Shown piece after piece: positions 1 through 6,863 of a DNA stretch of 38,797 nucleotides. The notes under the pieces were generated by a model that had not been told where the DNA came from, searched no databases, and worked only from the letters and a program-made list of their open reading frames with translations. The stretch spans positions 1 through 38,797 of the forward strand of contig CANMDH010000048.1 of NCBI GenBank assembly GCA_947496555.1, in the 5' to 3' direction. The position numbers and the translations under genes are program-made. The DNA comes from an uncultured Aquimarina sp. GTDB lineage: Bacteria; Bacteroidota; Bacteroidia; Flavobacteriales; Flavobacteriaceae. The first letter of the stretch is position 1. Each line of letters begins with the position of its first letter.

Positions 1-69
1 TCTGATGGTTGGTCTTCCAGACTTGTGTGCGTTTCATAACCACAAAATACAAATCACAAAAATCTATTC

Positions 70-104
70 AAAAAAAAAGCTGCCTTTTTAGACAGCCTCT
101 TTTT
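70..104 (-). terminator. Bidirectional Rho-independent terminator
   Basis: The stem GCTGCC (79-84) pairs with GACAGC (91-96) around a TTTTTA loop. An A run lies to the left (70-78) and a CTCTTTTT run to the right, so it can work in both directions. On the minus strand it follows the stop of the small membrane protein gene at 120-296 and ends in eight T. On the plus strand it would end whatever gene enters from the left edge. Confidence 0.8.
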
Positions 105-119
105 ATAGTATATTTTTAG

Positions 120-296
120 TTATGCTTGTTCTTTTGCTTTACGCTTAGATTCTCTCCATAACTTAAAGTTTTCAATATTCGCCCCTATTATCCAATAAGG
201 TACAACAAAAGTTAGTAAAAAAATCATTAACCAAAAACCGATGGTAAGTATTGTTAGGAAGGCCAAAAAACCAAGATACTGATCAAATTCAAACAT
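120..296 (-). CDS. Small membrane protein, 58 aa, function unknown
   Basis: Reading the minus strand from the ATG at 296 gives a 58-residue protein that starts MFEFDQYLGF and ends in the basic tail SKRKAKEQA. Residues about 8-40 are strongly hydrophobic (FLAFLTILTIGFWLMIFLLTFVVPYW region), which would span the membrane once or twice. The tail is charged and probably cytoplasmic. The stop is 16 bases before a strong terminator, which supports a real transcription unit. The sequence upstream is AT-rich and is shared with the divergent fumarase gene. I do not recognise a family. The protein is short, but the clean hydrophobic-then-basic pattern and the terminator argue against a chance ORF. Confidence 0.65.
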   Translation of the reverse strand: MFEFDQYLGFLAFLTILTIGFWLMIFLLTFVVPYWIIGANIENFKLWRESKRKAKEQA

Positions 297-444
297 AACG
301 ATATTCTAATTTTCAATTTCGACAAAGATAACAAGTCTTATTTATATGTCATAGCAGAAATATAATTAATTTTCGAATCCCCTTAAACCCTAAATTATAT
401 ACTAAAAAGTAGCTTTATTATTCAGAAATAGGGTTACAAATGCT

Positions 445-452
445 TAAATTTG
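445..452 (+). promoter_or_regulatory. Putative -7 box of the fumC promoter
   Basis: TAAATTTG matches the Bacteroidota -7 consensus TAnnTTTG exactly. No clear TTG -33 element is visible at the usual distance. It lies 29 bases before the ATG at 482 and inside the longer open frame that begins at 440, so it argues for the downstream start. Confidence 0.5.
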
Positions 453-481
453 CGTTTTCAAAAAAACAAATCATCCCACCA

Positions 482-1879
482 ATGAAATATAGAATAGAGA
501 AAGATACAATGGGCGAGGTAAAAGTGCCTGCAGATAAATTATGGGGAGCCCAAACCGAGCGATCAAGAAATAACTTTAAAATTGGTGCTCCTGCGTCAAT
601 GCCGTTAGAAATTGTATACGGTTTTGCATATCTTAAAAAAGCAGCAGCCTATACCAACTGCGAATTAGGAGCTTTACCAATCGAAAAAAGAGATTTGATT
701 GCACAAGTTTGTGACGAAATATTAGAAGGAAAGCATGATCATCAATTTCCGTTAGTGATTTGGCAAACAGGTTCAGGTACACAAAGTAATATGAATGTGA
801 ATGAGGTGATTGCCAACCGAGCACATCAACTAGCAGGAAATACTATTGGTGAGGGAGAAAAAACATTACAACCAAATGATGATGTTAACAAATCTCAATC
901 ATCCAATGACACTTTCCCAACGGGAATGCATATTGCCGCATACAAAAAGATTGTAGAAGTAACGATTCCCGGAGTAACACAGTTACGAGGTACCTTAAAG
1001 AAAAAATCGAATGAGTTTAAAGATGTGGTAAAAATTGGACGTACACACTTTATGGATGCTACTCCATTGACTATCGGACAGGAATTATCGGGATATGTTT
1101 CTCAATTAGACCACGGTCTTAAAGCTTTAGAAAACACATTACCCCATCTTGCCGAATTGGCCTTAGGTGGTACTGCTGTTGGAACCGGATTAAATACTCC
1201 AAAAGGGTATTCTAAAAGAGTATCAGAATTTATAGCACAGTTTACCAGTCTACCATTTATTACCGCCGAAAATAAATTTGAAGCATTGGCAGCACATGAT
1301 GCATTTGTGGAAACTCATGGTGCATTAAAACAGCTTGCGGTTTCTCTTAACAAAATAGGAAATGATATTAGAATGCTAGCTTCTGGACCAAGAAGTGGTA
1401 TCGGAGAGCTAATTATTCCTGCAAACGAACCAGGTAGCTCCATCATGCCAGGAAAAGTAAATCCAACACAATGTGAGGCTCTTACCATGGTTTGTGCCCA
1501 GGTATTAGGTAATGATGTAGCTATTAATGTAGGCGGAATGCAAGGACATTTTGAGTTAAATGTATTTAAACCCGTAATGGCGGCAAACTTATTACAAAGT
1601 GCTCAGCTAATTGGTGATGCTAGTGTTTCTTTTGACGAACATTGTGCACAGGGTATTGAACCTAATCATAAAAGAATTACCGAATTATTAAATAATTCGT
1701 TGATGCTTGTTACTGCATTAAATACTAAAATTGGGTATTACAAAGCTGCAGAGATAGCTAATACTGCGCATAAAAATGGTACTACCTTAAAACAGGAAGC
1801 TATAGCACTTGGTCATGTAACCGAAGAAGAATTCGAAGAATGGGTAAGACCCGAAGATATGGTTGGTGCCCTTAAATAA
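482..1879 (+). CDS. fumC: Fumarate hydratase class II
   Basis: This is the iron-independent fumarase of the TCA cycle, a cytoplasmic homotetramer that interconverts fumarate and L-malate. The protein has 465 residues, the usual size of class II enzymes. Visible family marks are [13 protein letters not shown] near residues 97-109, [10 protein letters not shown] at about 186-195 and the signature [11 protein letters not shown] at about 318-328, which carries the flexible catalytic-serine loop. I chose the ATG at 482 ([12 protein letters not shown]) rather than the in-frame ATG at 440. Family members begin at this point, and a TAnnTTTG box sits inside the extension. The gene stands alone and is followed by a hairpin terminator. 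The fumarase/aspartase superfamily also includes aspartase and argininosuccinate lyase, but the overall sequence is fumarase-like. Confidence 0.96.
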   Translation: MKYRIEKDTMGEVKVPADKLWGAQTERSRNNFKIGAPASMPLEIVYGFAYLKKAAAYTNCELGALPIEKRDLIAQVCDEILEGKHDHQFPLVIWQTGSGTQSNMNVNEVIANRAHQLAGNTIGEGEKTLQPNDDVNKSQSSNDTFPTGMHIAAYKKIVEVTIPGVTQLRGTLKKKSNEFKDVVKIGRTHFMDATPLTIGQELSGYVSQLDHGLKALENTLPHLAELALGGTAVGTGLNTPKGYSKRVSEFIAQFTSLPFITAENKFEALAAHDAFVETHGALKQLAVSLNKIGNDIRMLASGPRSGIGELIIPANEPGSSIMPGKVNPTQCEALTMVCAQVLGNDVAINVGGMQGHFELNVFKPVMAANLLQSAQLIGDASVSFDEHCAQGIEPNHKRITELLNNSLMLVTALNTKIGYYKAAEIANTAHKNGTTLKQEAIALGHVTEEEFEEWVRPEDMVGALK

Positions 1880-1907
1880 AACTCCTTTTTTAATACAGGA
1901 AATAAGA

Positions 1908-1952
1908 ATACCTCTCACAAGTTTTTAACAACTTCTGAGGGGTATTTGTTTA
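1908..1952 (+). terminator. Terminator after fumC
   Basis: ATACCTCTCA (1908-1917) pairs with TGAGGGGTAT (1936-1945) with one G-U pair. The loop contains a smaller AAGTT/AACTT stem, and a T-rich tail follows. It starts 29 bases after the fumC stop. Confidence 0.75.
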
Positions 1953-2016
1953 TATTATAAGTTTTGATTTTTAGCTTTATTAACATAAAAACTGTATAAT
2001 TGATAAAATTATGTTA

Positions 2017-2436
2017 ATGAAATATATCACGCTTACCATAATAACTTTCCTTTTTGCCTCTTCCAATATCAATTCTGACTCTTATATCGGAAAATGGGAA
2101 ATTACCGGTGGTTCGATAATCGAAATATACAAAAATGGTGATATTTTTTATGGAAAAATTTATAAACGTGCAGAGAATCCACGATCTAACTTTAATGGCT
2201 TGGATAATAAAAATCCTATAAAAGAACTTCAAAAACGGCCTTTACTCGGAATGAATATCTTGAATGAATTAAAATATAAGGATGGTGCACTATCCGGAGG
2301 CACCATATATAATGCAGATAGCGGAAAAAGTTATACTGTAAAGGTTTGGATTGACAGCGATAACACAAATGTATGTTACATTAGAGCCTATAAAAGTTTT
2401 TTATTTAAAACATTTAAAGCCAAAAGAGTAAACTAA
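2017..2436 (+). CDS. DUF2147 family exported protein
   Basis: The product is a small secreted or periplasmic protein of about 139 residues. A hydrophobic signal-like segment lies at the N-terminus (KYITLTIITFLFASS). The mature part shows the DUF2147 pattern: a start around IGKWEITGGSIIEIYKNGD, then FYGKIYK, a DNKNP motif, RPLLGMNIL and GGTIYNADSGKSYTVKV. The family is predicted to fold as a lipocalin-like beta barrel, but its biochemical role is not established. Two in-frame ATGs lie at 2011 and 2017. I prefer the second because it gives a cleaner signal peptide, though the first is possible. The gene is a single cistron followed by a very strong terminator. Confidence 0.8.
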   Translation: MKYITLTIITFLFASSNINSDSYIGKWEITGGSIIEIYKNGDIFYGKIYKRAENPRSNFNGLDNKNPIKELQKRPLLGMNILNELKYKDGALSGGTIYNADSGKSYTVKVWIDSDNTNVCYIRAYKSFLFKTFKAKRVN

Positions 2437-2464
2437 TATTAAAAAAACAGCTTACTTACAAATC

Positions 2465-2496
2465 AAAAAACCGCATTGTTCGACAATGCGGTTTTT
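2465..2496. terminator. Strong bidirectional terminator
   Basis: ACCGCATTGT (2470-2479) and ACAATGCGGT (2483-2492) form a perfect 10-bp stem with a TCG loop. Six A precede it and a T run follows it. On the plus strand it ends the DUF2147 gene. On the minus strand it would end a transcript coming from the small-peptide ORFs at 2566-2855. Confidence 0.9.
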
Positions 2497-2565
2497 CTAT
2501 TTTTCCTTACTATTTATATTTCCCCAACTGCAAAAATTTGTCCCCCAACAAACTTCTTACAATTT

Positions 2566-2652
2566 CTATCTATGAATAGCATGACTGCTAGCTCCAGGTA
2601 GTTCTTTTAAAAATTCTTGTATAAACCTAAAATTAATTCTAAAAAGTTTCAT
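2566..2652 (-). CDS. Small peptide A, 28 aa, paralogue of peptide B
   Basis: Reading the minus strand from the ATG at 2652 to the TAG at 2566 gives a 28-residue peptide. Its first half is aromatic and amphipathic (MKLFRINFRF) and its second half ends KELPGASSHAIHR. It matches the ORF at 2769-2855 at 16 of 28 positions with no gaps. The shared pattern from residue 10 is FIxxFxxELPxAxSxAIHR. Several identical residues use different codons (Leu18 CTA/CTT, Pro19 CCT/CCA, Ala21 GCT/GCA, Asn7 AAT/AAC), which is what selection on a peptide would leave. The bases before both ATGs are also similar (ACAAGATATT and ACAATATC). No domain is recognised. It could be a toxin, pheromone or antimicrobial peptide, but nothing here decides that. 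Confidence 0.6.
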   Translation of the reverse strand: MKLFRINFRFIQEFLKELPGASSHAIHR

Positions 2653-2717
2653 AATATCTTGTGTAATGTTATTCTATACTATTGCTATTTATGATGTAAA
2701 AGTAATACCCTAATATC

Positions 2718-2740
2718 TTCTATGAAATACGTGTAGCTAC
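2718..2740 (-). pseudogene. Possible decayed third copy of the peptide tail
   Basis: The plus-strand stretch TTCTATGAAATACGTGTAGC and the bases after it resemble the tail region of peptide B (CTATCTATGAATAGCGTAAC followed by TAC), with small insertions. On the minus strand it would correspond to the SYAIHR end, but the frame is broken and there is no ATG. It lies between the two intact copies, as expected for a tandem array that has partly decayed. The match is short. Confidence 0.3.
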
Positions 2741-2768
2741 GTATATTTGATCTATGATGTTTTAATTA

Positions 2769-2855
2769 CTATCTATGAATAGCGTAACTACATGCTTTTG
2801 GAAGTTCTTGTATAAATTTTAAAATAAAGTCGAAGTTAAAAGTGAATGTGTTCAT
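2769..2855 (-). CDS. Small peptide B, 28 aa, paralogue of peptide A
   Basis: Reading the minus strand from the ATG at 2855 to the TAG at 2769 gives 28 residues that start MNTFTFNFDF and end QELPKACSYAIHR. Length, stop codon and the last four residues are the same as in peptide A. Residues 1-16 could form an amphipathic, Phe-rich helix. A conserved Leu-Pro at 18-19 separates it from the polar tail. Cys22 in this copy is Ser in the other. A-rich, T-rich sequence without a Shine-Dalgarno site precedes the ATG, as for most genes in this window. It lies upstream of peptide A in the direction of transcription, with 116 bases between them, and the pair sits between two bidirectional terminators. Function unknown. 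Confidence 0.6.
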   Translation of the reverse strand: MNTFTFNFDFILKFIQELPKACSYAIHR

Positions 2856-2888
2856 GATATTGTATTTAAATTTGGTTTGTAAAGCATT

Positions 2889-2957
2889 TTAATAAGATGG
2901 TGTAAAGATACCTTGATAAACCATTGCGCGCAATGGGGGAAAAGCCCCATTTTGCAT
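2889..2957 (-). CDS. Possible 22-aa leader mini-ORF
   Basis: A 22-codon frame runs on the minus strand from the ATG at 2957 to the TAA at 2889. It begins MQNGAFPPLRA and ends GIFTPSY. A G-rich AAAGGGG lies 9 bases before the ATG, which is rare in this window and could act as a ribosome site. The frame covers the two competing hairpins at 2921-2951, the arrangement of a leader peptide with an attenuator upstream of peptides B and A. There is no paralogue or codon evidence here, so coding is uncertain. Confidence 0.3.
   Translation of the reverse strand: MQNGAFPPLRAMVYQGIFTPSY
2921..2951 (-). promoter_or_regulatory. Two mutually exclusive hairpins
   Basis: CCATTGCGCGCAATGG (2921-2936) is a perfect 16-base palindrome. 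AATGGGG (2932-2938) also pairs with CCCCATT (2945-2951) around GAAAAG. The two structures share 2932-2936, so an RNA cannot form both at once. They lie upstream, in minus-strand sense, of the two small-peptide ORFs and inside the mini-ORF 2889-2957. No T run follows, so this is not a plain terminator. Confidence 0.4.
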
Positions 2958-3020
2958 AGTGAATATCCCCTTTAATAACATAATATACTAATAATCAAAT
3001 AGTTATGTGTATAAAAATAT

Positions 3021-3052
3021 AAAAAGCACAGTGTATTTACTGTGCTTTTTTT
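3021..3052. terminator. Bidirectional terminator downstream of the PLP enzyme gene
   Basis: AAAAAGCACAGT (3021-3032) pairs with ACTGTGCTTTTT (3039-3050) around a GTATTT loop. An A run on one side and a T run on the other let it work in both directions. On the minus strand it starts 22 bases after the stop of the gene at 3075-4349, so the peptide ORFs further on need their own promoter. Confidence 0.9.
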
Positions 3053-3074
3053 AGATCTTTTATTCGAAATTTAC

Positions 3075-4349
3075 TTACGCAGTTAATAATTCTGCAATTT
3101 TCACTTTCTCTAAAGCCTGCTCGAGATCCCATATCAAATCTTCGGCACTCTCTACTCCTATTGATAATCGTACTAACTTCTCGGTGATATTCATTTTCTT
3201 ACACTGTTCGGGATTTACACCTACATGGGTCATCGTTTTGGGATGCTCTGCAAGGCTCTCTGTACTTCCTAAACTTACAGCAAGTTTCATAAGTTTTAAA
3301 TTATTGAGAAAGGTGAATGCTTCCTTTTCTCCTCCTTTAATATCAAAAGAAACCATTGCTCCCGGTGCAGAACATTGCTTTTTATAGGTTGTAAAGGCAC
3401 TAGTACCTTCTTCTAACAACCCTAGATAATAGACATTATCAACTTTTGAATGATTTTTAAGATATTCAGCTATGACTTGGGCATTTTTTGTTTGTTGATC
3501 CATTCGTACTTTCAAAGTTTCAAGACTTCGAAGCATTAACCATGCAGTGTGTGGGCTCACCATATTGCCTAAGAATGTGCGTAATGTTTTTACTCTAAGC
3601 ATTAATTCAGCATTTCCTAACACAGCCCCGGCAATCAAATCACTATGTCCTCCTATATATTTGGTAGCAGAATACAAGACCAAATCAGCACCACATTGCA
3701 ATGGGTGCTGCCATAATGGTCCCATATAGGTATTATCAACAGCGACCAACGCTTTTCTTTCGAGTGTGCTAAATTGCTTAGCTATTTGACCAAACATAGC
3801 GATATCGACAATATCATTGGTTGGATTTGCGGGAGTTTCAAGATAGACCATTGCCAATTTATCAGCTTTCCCAGAATCTTCTATCATTTGTATTATCTCA
3901 TCCTTACTCTGATTTGGCATTACTCCAATAGTATGCACTCCAATTTTATCCAAAAAATCATGTATAAAATGATCGGTTCCACCATATACTGGGTTACTAT
4001 ACACAAGTAGATCCCCAGGTTTCAAAAACTCGAGCAATACGGTACTAATGGCAGACATTCCACTTTCAAAAACAGCACAATCATCTGCTTTATCCCAAAG
4101 ACATAATCTGTTTTCCAGAATTTCTAGATTGGGATTGTTAATTCTACTATAGATAAGACCTAATTCCTCTTTTGGAGACTTTTCTCGCAAACCATAAGCA
4201 AGTTCAAAAAAGGCTTTTCCCTCTTCGGCAGTTTTAAAAACAAAGGTAGATGTTTGAAATATCGGGCATTTTATAGCTCCTTCAGATAACTCGGGTTTGT
4301 AACCGTAGGTCATCATTAAGCTTTCGGGGTTAAAGTTGTGTTTTTCCAT
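3075..4349 (-). CDS. PLP-dependent Cys/Met metabolism enzyme (methionine gamma-lyase / cystathionine gamma-synthase family)
   Basis: This is a cytoplasmic fold-type I PLP enzyme of 424 residues. YSRINNPN (67-74) is the family's active-site and phosphate region, with Tyr67 and Arg69 from the neighbouring subunit. ESGMSA (95-100) is the cofactor loop. DNTY near 205-208 carries the Asp that contacts the pyridine nitrogen. SATKYIGGHSD (227-237) carries the Schiff-base lysine, Lys230. Members make or break gamma-substituted amino acids such as cystathionine, homocysteine and methionine. A divergent Lrp/AsnC regulator 133 bases away suggests amino-acid-responsive control. That pairing resembles catabolic methionine gamma-lyase loci, so degradation is the better guess, but the exact reaction cannot be read from the sequence. 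Confidence 0.85.
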   Translation of the reverse strand: MEKHNFNPESLMMTYGYKPELSEGAIKCPIFQTSTFVFKTAEEGKAFFELAYGLREKSPKEELGLIYSRINNPNLEILENRLCLWDKADDCAVFESGMSAISTVLLEFLKPGDLLVYSNPVYGGTDHFIHDFLDKIGVHTIGVMPNQSKDEIIQMIEDSGKADKLAMVYLETPANPTNDIVDIAMFGQIAKQFSTLERKALVAVDNTYMGPLWQHPLQCGADLVLYSATKYIGGHSDLIAGAVLGNAELMLRVKTLRTFLGNMVSPHTAWLMLRSLETLKVRMDQQTKNAQVIAEYLKNHSKVDNVYYLGLLEEGTSAFTTYKKQCSAPGAMVSFDIKGGEKEAFTFLNNLKLMKLAVSLGSTESLAEHPKTMTHVGVNPEQCKKMNITEKLVRLSIGVESAEDLIWDLEQALEKVKIAELLTA

Positions 4350-4395
4350 AGGTTAAAATTAAAATAAAAAGAATTTAAAGCCATAAAAATCATAC

Positions 4396-4443
4396 TATTC
4401 AGAATATAAAACTAAATAATTAAAATTGTAAGAATTTTATTCT
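4396..4443. promoter_or_regulatory. Candidate Lrp/AsnC operators
   Basis: Two inverted repeats lie in the divergent spacer: TATTCAGAATA (4396-4406) and AGAATTTTATTCT (4431-4443). Both are built from the half-sites ATTC and GAAT. They are about three helical turns apart, and the second abuts the -7 box of the regulator gene. This fits autoregulation and control of the PLP enzyme gene by the adjacent regulator, but it is inferred from position and symmetry only. Confidence 0.35.
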
Positions 4444-4450
4444 ATATTTG
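4443..4450 (+). promoter_or_regulatory. Putative -7 box for the Lrp/AsnC gene
   Basis: TATATTTG fits TAnnTTTG and lies 32 bases before the ATG at 4483. A TTG at 4426-4428 is 14 bases upstream, shorter than the usual 17-23 spacing. Confidence 0.45.
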
Positions 4451-4482
4451 ATTTTCAATCGTCATTTGAAAAGAAAAATATT

Positions 4483-4938
4483 ATGGATTCTATAGATCGA
4501 TCGATACTACTCTTATTACAAAAAGATGGTAAAATTACCATCAAGGAGATTGCAGAACGATTAAACCTAACGACCACCCCAATTTTTGAGCGCGTTAAAA
4601 AATTGGAGCGTGAAGGTTATATAAAATCGTACAAAGCCATTTTGGATCGTAAGAAAGTAGGATTCCAATTAATGGCATTCTGTAATGTTACACTCAATCA
4701 GCATCAGAAAGACTTCATCAAAAAATTTGAAAAAGATATTCAACGATTTCCAGAAGTGGTAGAGTGTTATCATGTGGCAGGAATGTTTGATTACCTAATT
4801 AAGGTTTATGCAGAAGATATGGAACGATATCAGGATTTTCTTTCAAACAAATTAGCTTCTCTAGAAAATATTTCTAAAGTACAAAGCTCTTTTGTGATGA
4901 CTGAAGTAAAAGATTTTTCTTATTTACCAATTTCATAA
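4483..4938 (+). CDS. Lrp/AsnC family transcriptional regulator
   Basis: This is a 151-residue DNA-binding protein of the usual family length. An N-terminal winged helix-turn-helix (about residues 4-62: LLLLQKDGKITIKEIAERLN, then TTTPIFERVKKLEREGYI) is followed by an alpha-beta RAM domain (about 68-145) that binds amino acids and drives oligomerisation. The gene is divergent from the PLP-dependent sulfur amino acid enzyme and very likely controls it and itself. Candidate inverted repeats lie in the shared spacer. Such regulators usually respond to an amino acid that is a substrate or product of the neighbouring enzyme, here probably methionine or a related compound. Confidence 0.93.
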   Translation: MDSIDRSILLLLQKDGKITIKEIAERLNLTTTPIFERVKKLEREGYIKSYKAILDRKKVGFQLMAFCNVTLNQHQKDFIKKFEKDIQRFPEVVECYHVAGMFDYLIKVYAEDMERYQDFLSNKLASLENISKVQSSFVMTEVKDFSYLPIS

Positions 4939-4981
4939 AAAATAATATTTGAGCTTAACAAAAGATTTAGAACTCAAAATG

Positions 4982-4989
4982 TACTTTTG
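4982..4989 (+). promoter_or_regulatory. Putative -7 box for the SDR gene
   Basis: TACTTTTG matches TAnnTTTG exactly and lies 27 bases before the ATG at 5017. It overlaps the TTG at 4987 that would begin a longer open frame, so that upstream start is unlikely. Confidence 0.5.
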
Positions 4990-5016
4990 ATATTCAACCA
5001 AAAAATATTGCACAAT

Positions 5017-5745
5017 ATGAATATCAAAGATGCTAAAGTATTAATTACAGGAGGAAATTCGGGTATTGGAAAAGCTACAGCACAATTATTAAAAGAAAAA
5101 GGAGCTCAGGTAATAATCTCCGGAAGAAACGAAGCTACGCTTCAAGAAACTGCAAAAAAGCTTGATATCGATTACATAAAAGCAGATGTAACCGAAGAAG
5201 AACAGGTAACATCTATGGTGCAGGAAGCAAAAAATAAAATGGGAGGCCTTAATGTTCTGGTTAATAATGCCGGATACGGATATATATCCAAACTAATTGA
5301 TATAGAGGCTGATAAATTTACTGATCAATTTAAAACCAACATTCTTGGTGCTGCCCTTTGTGCAAAAGAATCTGCAAAACACTTTGTTGATCAAGATTAT
5401 GGAAATATCATTAATATTGGCTCTACTTCTTCTTTGAAGGGCTCGCCTACCGCATCACCTTATGTTGCCACCAAATTTGCCTTGAGAGGCATGACCGAAA
5501 GTTGGAGAAACGAATTGCGCCCACACAACATTCGCGTTATGCAAGTTAATCCTAGTGAGGTGATGACTAGTTTTGCAGATAACCGAGTTGATAATAACCG
5601 TAATCAAAAACAATATACTGAAGCCGAGCAACAAACCAAACTTAGGGGAGAAGAAATTGCACATACGATTACTAGCCTTTTAGAAATGGACGATCGAGGT
5701 TTTATTACGGAAGCTACTGTCTTTGCAACCAATCCCAAAGTCTGA
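5017..5745 (+). CDS. Short-chain dehydrogenase/reductase
   Basis: This is a classical SDR oxidoreductase of 242 residues with a Rossmann fold. Visible motifs are the cofactor site TGGNSGIG (11-18), NNAG (83-86), catalytic Ser136 (INIGSTSS) and YVATK with Tyr149 and Lys153. The ISGRN end of the second strand (about 34-38), with Arg just after it, fits NADP(H) preference. The substrate is not readable. The closest flavour is the 3-ketoacyl-ACP-reductase-like or sepiapterin-like SDRs. An in-frame TTG start 10 codons upstream lies in a promoter box, so I use the ATG at 5017. The alkaline phosphatase gene follows after 23 bases and may be cotranscribed. Confidence 0.9.
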   Translation: MNIKDAKVLITGGNSGIGKATAQLLKEKGAQVIISGRNEATLQETAKKLDIDYIKADVTEEEQVTSMVQEAKNKMGGLNVLVNNAGYGYISKLIDIEADKFTDQFKTNILGAALCAKESAKHFVDQDYGNIINIGSTSSLKGSPTASPYVATKFALRGMTESWRNELRPHNIRVMQVNPSEVMTSFADNRVDNNRNQKQYTEAEQQTKLRGEEIAHTITSLLEMDDRGFITEATVFATNPKV

Positions 5746-5768
5746 ATCCATTTATAATAAAACAAAAA

Positions 5769-6851
5769 ATGAAAAACATTATACTTGTTTCTATCACTAC
5801 TCTTCTTTTATTCTCCTGTACCCAAAAACAGGAAGTTGTACAAAAGGCCGAGCCAAAAGGTCCAAAAAATATTATTTTATTGATTGGTGACGGAACCGGA
5901 CTAAGTCAGGTTTCTGCAAGCCAGTATTTTAATCCGGATCCATCAAATTTTGACCGTTTTCCTGTGGTAGGACTAATAAAAACATCATCAGCCGATAAAT
6001 TAATCACAGATTCTGCAGCGGGAGCTACGGCTTTTGCTTCCGGAATAAAGAGTTATAATGGTGCCATTGGGGTAAATAAAGATTCTATCTCGGTCCCAAC
6101 AATTGTTGAAGAAATATCACAACACGGTATGACTACCGGTGTTATCGCTACGTCTTCTATTAATCATGCAACTCCTGCAAGTTTTTATGCTCATGCGAAG
6201 TCTAGGGGAATGTATGAAGAAATTGCAGCCTTCCTCCCTACTTCAGATATCGATTTTCTTGCCGGTGGAGGATTAAAGTTTTTCAATCAACGTAAAGATA
6301 GTGTAGATCTCTTGGCTGTATTTGAACAAAATGGATTTCAGGTAGATACTACCACATTACCACAAAAAGCGGGTTCCAAAAAACACGCCATCTTATTGGC
6401 TGAAAGAGCAATGCCCACTATTTTAGAAGGTCGCGGAGATTTCTTACCAAAAGCCACAAAACTGGCGATAGAAGCACTTTCTTCAAATGAAAATGGTTTT
6501 TTCCTAATGATAGAAGGTTCTCAAGTAGATTGGGGCGGACATGATAATAAAGCTGAATATCTTATCAGTGAATTAATTGATTTTGACAAAACTATAGGGG
6601 TAGCCTTAGATTATGCAAAAGAAAATGGCGAAACTCTAGTAATTGTTACCGCAGACCATGAGACAGGAGGTTTTACACTAGGTCCTGATGGCTCAAATTA
6701 TAATAAAATCTCTCCTACATTTTCAACCGGAGGTCATTCGGCTACCATGATCCCCGTTTTTGCCTACGGGCCAAAATCAGAAAGTTTTGGAGGTATCTAT
6801 GAGAATCATCAAATTTATCACAAGATGAAATTGGCGTTGGGTCAAGAATAA
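5769..6851 (+). CDS. Alkaline phosphatase, lipoprotein
   Basis: This 360-residue alkaline phosphatase superfamily enzyme would hydrolyse phosphomonoesters outside the cytoplasm. The N-terminus is a lipoprotein signal, and LLFSC places the lipidated cysteine at residue 17. NIILLIGDG (34-42) holds the first metal-binding Asp41. ITDSAAGATAFASG contains the phosphorylated Ser82. VTADHETGGF near residues 296-305 and the later GGHSA supply further metal ligands. It is shorter than E. coli PhoA but has a typical size for Bacteroidota members. It follows the SDR gene by 23 bases. Its stop is only 12 bases from the stop of the convergent MFS gene, and no terminator hairpin is visible between them. Confidence 0.93.
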   Translation: MKNIILVSITTLLLFSCTQKQEVVQKAEPKGPKNIILLIGDGTGLSQVSASQYFNPDPSNFDRFPVVGLIKTSSADKLITDSAAGATAFASGIKSYNGAIGVNKDSISVPTIVEEISQHGMTTGVIATSSINHATPASFYAHAKSRGMYEEIAAFLPTSDIDFLAGGGLKFFNQRKDSVDLLAVFEQNGFQVDTTTLPQKAGSKKHAILLAERAMPTILEGRGDFLPKATKLAIEALSSNENGFFLMIEGSQVDWGGHDNKAEYLISELIDFDKTIGVALDYAKENGETLVIVTADHETGGFTLGPDGSNYNKISPTFSTGGHSATMIPVFAYGPKSESFGGIYENHQIYHKMKLALGQE

Positions 6852-6863
6852 GTACAAAACAAT

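Noticed and set aside
1-39. A frame from the left edge that ends ...SRLVCVS before a bidirectional terminator
   Set aside because: Only 12 codons are visible, with no recognisable family, so I cannot tell a gene end from chance.
440-481. A 14-codon N-terminal extension of fumarase
   Set aside because: It contains a TAnnTTTG box and is absent from the family pattern, so the ATG at 482 is preferred.
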